DNA of 13,397 nt from an uncultured Flavobacterium sp. (lineage in GTDB: Bacteria; Bacteroidota; Bacteroidia; Flavobacteriales; Flavobacteriaceae). The position numbers and the translations under genes were made by a program. Location: positions 1-13,397 of the forward strand of contig CAKUAD010000030.1 of the NCBI GenBank assembly GCA_934636265.1. The letters are read 5' to 3'. This document shows, piece after piece, positions 6,853 to 13,397 of the stretch (positions are counted from its first letter, which is position 1; each line of letters starts with the position of its first letter). The notes under the pieces are model-generated. The model was not told the DNA's origin. It saw nothing but the letters and a program-made list of their open reading frames with translations, and made no database searches.

Positions 6853-7758
6853 TTAGAATTCTATAATTTTTCCGTCTTCGGCCAGTTCGACAGCTTCAAA
6901 TACTGACTGCGCCTGTTGTAAAAACGTTCCCAATCCGTCATATCGGGTGGAATAATGGCCCAGAATCAACTTGGACACACCCGCCATCTTAGCGATAATA
7001 GCCGCCTGCCGCGCGGTTGAATGGCCGGTTTTGGCCGCCAGATCCTCATGCTCGTCCAAAAATGTCGACTCGTGGTACATCGCCGTAACGCCTTTTACCA
7101 GTGGGACAATGGACTCATCATAAGCGGTATCGGAACAAAACGCATACGACTTTACCGGTAATGGCGCAAAGGTAATGGCAGTCGCGGGTACCACATCGCC
7201 ATTTTTGTTCACGACATCCTTTCCTAAAACCGCATTCCTGAAATAACACGATTCTACCCCTTGCAGCACGGCCGCCTCCCGGTTCAGTTTGCGCAACCCG
7301 GGTTTCTCTAAAAAAAGGAATCCGTTGGTATACATGCGGTGTTTGAGTGGGATTGTCGTTACGGATACCTGATCATTCTCAAAAATCATTTGGGGTTCCG
7401 TCGCGGTAAGTTCGTGAAAAACCAGTTCGTAGGCACTCCAGGCACCGGCCAGTCGCAATTGCACCGTAATAAACTCCCTGATGCCTTTTGGCCCATAAAT
7501 ATGCAGCGGGTTCTTGCGTCCCAGCAGCATAAAGGTCGAGATGAGCCCAACTAAACCAAAAACGTGATCGCCGTGCAAATGCGAGATAAAAATCTGGTTG
7601 ATCCTGGCAAATCGCACCTTGTTGCGCCTAAGTTGTACCTGCGTCGCCTCGCCACAGTCAATCAAAAACACGTGTTTGCCTACCTCGAGCACTTGGGCCG
7701 TAGGATTGCTTAACGTCCGTGGTGTGGCGGCATGACAGCCCAATATGGTGAGTTTCAT
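6853..7758 (-). CDS. rnz: Ribonuclease Z (tRNA 3' endonuclease)
   Basis: RNase Z cleaves the 3' trailer of tRNA precursors in the cytosol, using two zinc ions held by a metallo-beta-lactamase fold. Numbered from the ATG at 7758 (301 residues), the sequence shows the family start MKLTILGCHAATP, the zinc motif HLHGDH (60-65), His140, Asp210 (FCSDTAYD), the conserved YHEST (228-232), GHSTARQAA with His246, and GHYSTRY with His268. All expected metal ligands are present. An upstream TTG at 7776 would add six residues, but the ATG matches the family start better. The gene follows the STAS-like gene after 77 nt and precedes pdxH by 10 nt. Confidence 0.96.
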   Translation of the reverse strand: MKLTILGCHAATPRTLSNPTAQVLEVGKHVFLIDCGEATQVQLRRNKVRFARINQIFISHLHGDHVFGLVGLISTFMLLGRKNPLHIYGPKGIREFITVQLRLAGAWSAYELVFHELTATEPQMIFENDQVSVTTIPLKHRMYTNGFLFLEKPGLRKLNREAAVLQGVESCYFRNAVLGKDVVNKNGDVVPATAITFAPLPVKSYAFCSDTAYDESIVPLVKGVTAMYHESTFLDEHEDLAAKTGHSTARQAAIIAKMAGVSKLILGHYSTRYDGLGTFLQQAQSVFEAVELAEDGKIIEF

Positions 7759-7835
7759 TGATTGTGAGTGTTCCAAAAGTGAACAACTAAAAGGCTAAGA
7801 ACATCCAATCGATCCGCTTAAACCTGTTACCTTAT

Positions 7836-8159
7836 TCAAAATCCCAGGTCGCGTTCAATTTCTTCCATCTCAATCACGTCGTGCGCTTCCTGAATGGTTG
7901 GAACCACAGCCAGCGTCTGCGGAAACGAGTCGTAATCGACGCCCCCCGCAACCACAACAAATGACTTTTTGTTTTTCCTGAATGACTTGGCTAACTGGTG
8001 AAACGCCAGAACGTCTTCTTTGGCAGGCGTACCGGTTAAGTCGAGAATGAGATGATAGTCGGCAAAGTTGGCAACCTTTCGAGACAATTCCAGAGGAAAA
8101 ACGCTGGCCGCCGCCGTTGTGCTTACCAAAAGGGTTTGCCCTGTAACTTGAGTTTTCAT
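7836..8159 (-). CDS. Small STAS-like cytosolic protein of the pyr-rnz cluster
   Basis: This 107-residue protein has no signal peptide or membrane segment. The strand-helix pattern (YHLILDLTG, then EDVLAFHQLAKSF, then KSFVVVAGG, then VPTIQEAHDVIEMEEIE) resembles a STAS/anti-sigma-factor-antagonist fold with the usual end-stage T-x-x-EA-x-D motif. No phosphorylatable serine can be assigned confidently. From memory, related small proteins beside rnz in Flavobacteriaceae are sometimes labelled ribonuclease Z, but no metallo-beta-lactamase motif is present, so that label would be wrong here. It lies between pyrB (36 nt away) and rnz. Its function is unknown; a role as binding partner or regulator of a neighbour is only inferred from position. 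Confidence 0.8.
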   Translation of the reverse strand: MKTQVTGQTLLVSTTAAASVFPLELSRKVANFADYHLILDLTGTPAKEDVLAFHQLAKSFRKNKKSFVVVAGGVDYDSFPQTLAVVPTIQEAHDVIEMEEIERDLGF

Positions 8160-8175
8160 GGCAGATGATTATTGC

Positions 8176-8183
8176 CAAAGGTA
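8176..8183 (-). promoter_or_regulatory. Possible Bacteroidota -7 box before the STAS-like gene
   Basis: The minus strand reads TACCTTTG, a perfect match to the Bacteroidota -7 consensus TAnnTTTG, in the short pyrB to STAS-like gap and 16 nt before the ATG. No clear TTG -33 element lies at the expected distance. It may give extra transcription of the distal STAS-rnz-pdxH part of the cluster. Confidence 0.4.
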
Positions 8184-8195
8184 AGGATTATCAGT

Positions 8196-9125
8196 TTACG
8201 ATTTGATTTTTGAGGCCAGCAGATAGATGACTGCCATGCGGATCGCCACGCCGTTTTCTACCTGATCAAGGATAACCGATTGTTTGGAGTCGGCCACGTC
8301 GCTGGTGATCTCAACGCCCCGGTTGATCGGGCCCGGATGCATGATGACAATCTCTTTTGACAATGAATCCAGCAACGCCCGATTGACGCCGTATTGCTTG
8401 GAATACTCGCGCACCGACGGGAAGTAGTTAACGTCCATACGCTCGTTCTGAACCCTGAGCATGTTGGCCACATCACACCATTCGAGTGCTTTGCGCAAAT
8501 CGTTTTCAACCGACACACCAAGCGACTCTATATATTTAGGCATAAGGGTTTTAGGACCACATACCTTAATGTCTGCTCCAAGCATTTTGAGCGCATAAAT
8601 ATTGGAAAGCGCCACCCTTGAATGCAAGATATCACCTACAATCACGACTTTTTTTCCGGCCACCTCACCCAACTTTTCCCGTATGGTATAGGCGTCCAAA
8701 AGCGCCTGGGTTGGATGTTCGTGCGCGCCGTCGCCGGCGTTGACGATGCTGGCTCCCACGTGTTGTGAAAGGAAATATGCCGCCCCCGGACTGGAGTGTC
8801 GCATCACCACCATGTCGACTTTCATCGACAGGATGTTGTTGACTGTATCAATTAGGGTCTCCCCTTTTTTGACCGAGGATTGCGCCGCTGAAAAACTGAT
8901 CACATCGGCTGAAAGGCGTTTTTGCGCCAGTTCAAAACTCAGCTTGGTGCGGGTGCTGTTCTCAAAGAAGATGTTGGCAATGGTGATATCCCGGAGCGTC
9001 GGGACTTTTTTTATGGGGCGGTTGATGACTTCCTTAAAGTGATCGGCGGTCTCAAAAATTAGCGCGATGTCGTTTGCCGTCAAGTGCTTGATGCCCAGCA
9101 GATGGTTAACCGATAGTTCGCTCAT
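8196..9125 (-). CDS. pyrB: Aspartate carbamoyltransferase catalytic chain
   Basis: PyrB joins carbamoyl phosphate and L-aspartate to make N-carbamoyl-aspartate, the committed step of pyrimidine synthesis. The 309-residue length is typical. Carbamoyl-phosphate binding residues are visible in FENSTRT (54-60), with VKKGETL and its Lys86/Lys87 following. HEHPTQ (135-140), the Rossmann-like KKVVIVGDILHSRVALSN, NMLRVQNER and HPGPINRG (263-270) complete the active-site set. No regulatory chain gene (pyrI) is in the window. Its ATG overlaps the pyrR stop by 4 nt (ATGA), implying translational coupling, and it shares a transcript with pyrR. Confidence 0.98.
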   Translation of the reverse strand: MSELSVNHLLGIKHLTANDIALIFETADHFKEVINRPIKKVPTLRDITIANIFFENSTRTKLSFELAQKRLSADVISFSAAQSSVKKGETLIDTVNNILSMKVDMVVMRHSSPGAAYFLSQHVGASIVNAGDGAHEHPTQALLDAYTIREKLGEVAGKKVVIVGDILHSRVALSNIYALKMLGADIKVCGPKTLMPKYIESLGVSVENDLRKALEWCDVANMLRVQNERMDVNYFPSVREYSKQYGVNRALLDSLSKEIVIMHPGPINRGVEITSDVADSKQSVILDQVENGVAIRMAVIYLLASKIKS

Positions 9126-9673
9126 GTCGTTTGGGGATTTTGTACCAGATACACGCTGTCCTGCCCGTCGTTCCCGGCCCAGTTGACTATGACCTTTTCA
9201 TTGTTGATGGCATCCACCTGACGTCCGCGGTAATCTGGCTGAATAGGAAGGTCGCGGCTAAATCGGCGGTCGATAAGCACCAAAAGCTCAATGGCCAACG
9301 GACGCCCAAAGGATTGCAGGGCGGTGAGCGCGGCACGGATGCCCCTGCCGGTGTAAAGGACATCGTCAACCAGTACCACGGTTTTGCCTTCAATCAAAAA
9401 ATCGATACGGGTTTCGCTTGCTTCCAGCGGTTTGTCGGTGCGGCGAAAATCATCCCGGAAAAAAGTAATGTCCAGATAGCCGGTTGTAACCTGTCCGATT
9501 CCATACTCCGATTCCAGAATCTCTTTGAGCCGATTGGCCAAAAAAGTTCCGCGCGGCTGAATTCCGATCAGTACCGTCTGTGAAAAGTCGAGATGCTTTT
9601 CTATGAGCTGACAGGCCAAACGGTGCAGGATGATGCTAACTTCAGCAGGGCTGAGCAGGATTTTACGGCTCAT
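9122..9673 (-). CDS. pyrR: PyrR family bifunctional pyrimidine regulator / uracil phosphoribosyltransferase
   Basis: PyrR is a type I phosphoribosyltransferase-fold protein; in Bacillus it binds pyr mRNA in a UMP-dependent manner and has weak uracil phosphoribosyltransferase activity. Numbered from ATG 9673 (183 residues), it shows the family N-terminus (MSRKILLSPAEVSIILHRLA), the GIQPRGTFLA loop (37-46), and the PRPP-binding motif VVLVDDVLYTGRG (99-111), followed by VLIDRR. An in-frame ATG at 9703 would add ten residues (MFNFTLQTRI) unlike the family, so 9673 is preferred. It is first in the cluster and overlaps pyrB by 4 nt. I found no obvious PyrR-binding anti-terminator hairpin in the short leader, so mRNA regulation in this organism is inferred from family only. 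Confidence 0.95.
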   Translation of the reverse strand: MSRKILLSPAEVSIILHRLACQLIEKHLDFSQTVLIGIQPRGTFLANRLKEILESEYGIGQVTTGYLDITFFRDDFRRTDKPLEASETRIDFLIEGKTVVLVDDVLYTGRGIRAALTALQSFGRPLAIELLVLIDRRFSRDLPIQPDYRGRQVDAINNEKVIVNWAGNDGQDSVYLVQNPQTT

Positions 9674-9802
9674 AATGCGTGTTTGGAGGGTAAAATTAAA
9701 CATTTTTTGCCTTGTCTGCCCAATCGTATAATGTTTTAGATAAATTCTGTAAACAGGATTTGGCTGCTAATGGTCAATTTTACAAAAACAAATCCTGAAC
9801 AT

Positions 9803-9970
9803 ATGAGAACTTTGTTACTCCGCTCCCTTCCACTATTGCTGGTACTTGTGCTAGTTACCGGCTGCGAACTGGTTGGCGATATCTTTAAGGCCGGCGTTGG
9901 CGTGGGCATCTTTCTGGTCATCCTGGTGGTGGCCGTCATCATTTGGGCCATCGCTAAATTCCGGAATTAA
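9803..9970 (+). CDS. 55-residue membrane lipoprotein of unknown function
   Basis: The start at 9803 gives MRTLLLRSLPLLLVLVLVTGC, a compact lipoprotein signal with Cys at position 21. A short ELVGDIFKAGVGVG linker follows, then one hydrophobic membrane segment (about residues 36-51), ending in AKFRN. An ATG at 9770 would add eleven polar residues ahead of the signal, so 9803 is favoured. Similar mini-proteins with a C-E-x-x-G-x-IFKAG-x-G motif occur in many Flavobacteriaceae; from memory, some are labelled phosphatidate cytidylyltransferase, but this product is far too small for that enzyme. It is transcribed divergently from pyrR and converges on the ABC-F gene across a shared terminator. The function is unknown. 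Confidence 0.8.
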   Translation: MRTLLLRSLPLLLVLVLVTGCELVGDIFKAGVGVGIFLVILVVAVIIWAIAKFRN

Positions 9971-9971
9971 A

Positions 9972-10003
9972 AAAATCCAAATGCCGCTGGGGATTTGGAT
10001 TTT
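9972..10003. terminator. Bidirectional terminator between lipoprotein and ABC-F genes
   Basis: AAAATCCAAAT (9972-9982) pairs perfectly with ATTTGGATTTT (9993-10003) around a 10-nt loop. The A and T tracts give a U-rich tail in both directions. It starts 1 nt after the lipoprotein stop and ends 4 nt before the convergent ABC-F stop. Confidence 0.8.
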
Positions 10004-10007
10004 ATGG

Positions 10008-11690
<1,683 letters not shown>

Positions 11691-11741
11691 TTATATGACA
11701 GTTTTAACGATGCCTTAACAAGCCAATCCGTTTTGCGTGGG

Positions 11742-11749
11742 TAATTTTG
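11742..11749 (+). promoter_or_regulatory. -7 promoter box directly before the thioredoxin-fold lipoprotein gene
   Basis: TAATTTTG is a perfect TAnnTTTG -7 box ending only 6 nt before ATG 11756. Transcription starting the usual few bases downstream would begin at or next to the start codon, giving an almost leaderless mRNA. The -33 element is not evident. Confidence 0.5.
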
Positions 11750-11755
11750 TAACCT

Positions 11756-13168
11756 ATGACCCGGTTTACACGAATCCCTACTGTAATTACATTATACCTT
11801 GTGGCTTTGCTGTGTCAGTCGTGCAGGCAAGACTTTAATGCCGACAACTACACCGCCTATTTTGGGGGTGAGGTGACCAACCCCCTCAGCCGCTACGTGT
11901 TGCTATACAAAGGCAACAACCTGATTGACTCGATGGTGCTCGACAAGAACAACCGTTTTTTTACCAAGCTTGATTCATTGCCACCCGGGATGTACACCTT
12001 TAGACACGATCCGGAATACCAATACGTTTATTTTGACAAGAACGACAGCCTGATGGTATCGATCGACACGCGCAACTTTGACGAATCAATCGTATTCAGC
12101 GGTCGCGGCGAGCAAAAGAACAATTTCCTGATGGAGGTATACCTTGGGGACGAAACCGACCGAGAGTCGCTTTTTGAGGCCTTTGATTACAACCTGGCCG
12201 ATTTTACCCGAACCCTCGACGAGTTGCACCAAAAAAACCTGAGGCAGTACCGCGCCAAAAAAGAATCCATCCAGTGGAGCGATGACTTTGACATGTTTGC
12301 GCGAGCCGCGATAACGTATCCGTATTACTCCCGCAAGGAGATTTTTCCGGTATTGCACAAACTCCGTACAGGTGTCGACCTTAGTAGCCAGCTCCCTGCC
12401 GATTATTACAGCTTTCGGGATTCGATCGATTTTAACAATCCACGACTGTCCAATTACTCCCCGTTTGTAAAGTATCTGGTTCACATGCTTAACAACATTG
12501 CCGTAAAAACCGCGGCCGATCGCGGACAGGACATGGATCTGGCGCTCAAGGCCAACACGATAAAACTGGAAATTGCCGACACGTTGTTTAAAAACGAAAA
12601 GGTAAAGAACACCATCGTCAACAATATCGCCTACACTTATTTTATGGAAGACCAGAACATGGTCAATCACGATAAGTTTATGGAAACCTACCGCCGCGTT
12701 TCCACCGACAACAGCCAGCGCAACGACATTGTCCGGCTTACGAATTCCATCCGCGGACTCACGCCGGGCCATCAGTTACCCGCCGTCACGCTGGTTGATC
12801 CGCAGGGTCTTAAGATTACCACCGACAAGCTCATTAACCGAAAGGCGCTCATCGTGTTCTGGAATTCCAAAGCGATGGCACACATAGAAAGCGCCGGCCA
12901 AAAAATAGCCAACATCAGCCGGGAATATCCTGGCTACCAGATTGTGTGCGTCAACTTGGACGACGATCAGGAAAAGTGGATCACCAACCTAAAGCGGATT
13001 CCGCCAATGCCCGGCGTCACCCACATGCGCAGCCATGATTTTGAGGATTTAAAAACCAAGTGGGCACTTACCAAAATTCACCGCACCATTGTACTGAATC
13101 CCGACACCACCATCCGCAACGCGTTTACTAACCTGTTCAACAACGACTTTGAGAGCAACCTGAATTAA
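11756..13168 (+). CDS. Thioredoxin-fold (TlpA-like) lipoprotein lacking the CxxC motif
   Basis: The 470-residue protein begins with a lipoprotein-type signal (LYLVALLCQSC; Cys23 likely lipidated). Residues about 30-125 form a DUF4369-like beta domain (GGEVTNPLSRYVLLYKGN, IDSMVLDKNNRF), followed by a long helical middle region. The C-terminal ~135 residues are thioredoxin/TlpA-like: GHQLPAVTLVDPQGL, then ALIVFWNS, then YQIVCVNLDDD, ending with IVLNPDTTIRNAF. The redox site expected after FW is FWNSKAMAH (368-376), so both cysteines are absent. Proteins of this build in Bacteroidota are membrane-anchored in the periplasm; this one is probably a binding or scaffold protein, not a disulfide reductase. 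It is divergent from the ABC-F gene. No terminator is obvious after the stop, only a small palindrome GTTGATGCCATCAAC (13195-13209). Confidence 0.85.
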   Translation: MTRFTRIPTVITLYLVALLCQSCRQDFNADNYTAYFGGEVTNPLSRYVLLYKGNNLIDSMVLDKNNRFFTKLDSLPPGMYTFRHDPEYQYVYFDKNDSLMVSIDTRNFDESIVFSGRGEQKNNFLMEVYLGDETDRESLFEAFDYNLADFTRTLDELHQKNLRQYRAKKESIQWSDDFDMFARAAITYPYYSRKEIFPVLHKLRTGVDLSSQLPADYYSFRDSIDFNNPRLSNYSPFVKYLVHMLNNIAVKTAADRGQDMDLALKANTIKLEIADTLFKNEKVKNTIVNNIAYTYFMEDQNMVNHDKFMETYRRVSTDNSQRNDIVRLTNSIRGLTPGHQLPAVTLVDPQGLKITTDKLINRKALIVFWNSKAMAHIESAGQKIANISREYPGYQIVCVNLDDDQEKWITNLKRIPPMPGVTHMRSHDFEDLKTKWALTKIHRTIVLNPDTTIRNAFTNLFNNDFESNLN

Positions 13169-13312
13169 CTTGTCCTTTGCGGCAGGCTCCTGAGGTTGAT
13201 GCCATCAACATGTCCAGGACACCTCCGATTGATCAAAAGGATAGTTCTCGGGTTGCCTACCCGCAAACCATCTGCTGAAAGCGGCAAGCATATTCCTTTT
13301 CCTAAAAACCAA

Positions 13313-13397
13313 CAATTAATTTTAACGATTTTTACAGATTTTCTGCAATCAGATCACTGCAGAATTCCGTAGGGATAAACCCCAGCTTCCCCTACCC
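13313..13397 (-). repeat. 85-nt structured intergenic repeat, copy B (reaches window edge)
   Basis: The minus strand aligns base for base with copy A (4004-4088), with the same spacing of the G-rich block, the GGG-TTTAT-CCC-TAC hairpin block, the TGCAGA-nnn-TCTGTA inverted repeat (13333-13347 on the plus strand) and GTTAAA. It also contains TTCTGCA/TGCAGAA as a perfect inverted repeat. It may continue past the window. On the minus strand it is followed by AGGAAAAGGA and an ATG at 13291 opening only 28 codons, then nothing recognisable up to the thioredoxin-fold gene; 13169-13312 holds no supported gene. Confidence 0.7.

Noticed and set aside
7756..7776. Upstream TTG start for rnz adding MEHSQS
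   Set aside because: The ATG at 7758 gives the conserved family N-terminus MKLTILGCH; the extension has no family support.
9671..9703. Upstream ATG start for pyrR
   Set aside because: The ten added residues do not resemble PyrR; starting at 9673 gives the normal length and N-terminus.
12086..12772. 228-codon minus-strand frame inside the thioredoxin-fold gene
   Set aside because: It is antisense to a gene with a coherent signal peptide and domains; the long frame is a codon-composition shadow.
13195..13291. Palindrome GTTGATGCCATCAAC and a 28-codon minus-strand frame from 13291 as gene or terminator
   Set aside because: The palindrome has a 3-nt loop and no T-run. The short frame has a ribosome-like sequence but no recognisable protein, so neither is called as a feature of its own.

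Overview
This window reads as ordinary chromosome from a member of the Bacteroidota, most likely family Flavobacteriaceae, with fairly GC-rich coding sequence. The main evidence is a type IX secretion (T9SS) type B sorting domain, a PorP/SprF protein, a PorE-like OmpA protein, TAnnTTTG-type -7 promoter boxes, and pyrR-pyrB linked to rnz and pdxH. Genus and species cannot be fixed from the sequence alone.

Layout. Positions 1-3930 (+) hold a T9SS surface module: the 3' end of a large secreted adhesin-like protein, then a PorP/SprF partner, then a TPR / beta-propeller / OmpA peptidoglycan anchor, closed by a strong terminator. Positions 3931-5425 contain no intact gene. They hold a structured intergenic repeat (4004-4088), a heavily decayed gene for a secreted HExxH zinc peptidase-like protein (4128-5181) and two hairpins. 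On the minus strand lie a CAP-domain lipoprotein (5426-5920) with a duplicated 29-bp motif upstream, then the cluster pyrR-pyrB-STAS-like-rnz-pdxH (transcribed from 9673 down to 6201), closed by a terminator. A tiny membrane lipoprotein (9803-9970, +) converges on an ABC-F ATPase (10008-11624, -) across a shared bidirectional terminator. A thioredoxin-fold lipoprotein without its CxxC (11756-13168, +) follows, transcribed divergently from the ABC-F gene. The window ends in a second, inverted copy of the 85-nt intergenic repeat (13313-13397).

How the genes work together. The first three genes plausibly form one surface apparatus: cargo, its dedicated outer-membrane partner, and a periplasmic anchor. 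The minus-strand cluster combines pyrimidine synthesis and its regulator with tRNA 3' processing and PLP synthesis, and is probably transcribed largely as one unit, perhaps with an internal promoter before the STAS-like gene. The least conventional features are the 85-nt element pair with conserved internal palindromes, the decayed peptidase gene behind one copy, and an ABC-F protein with one consensus and one fully degenerate ATP site.
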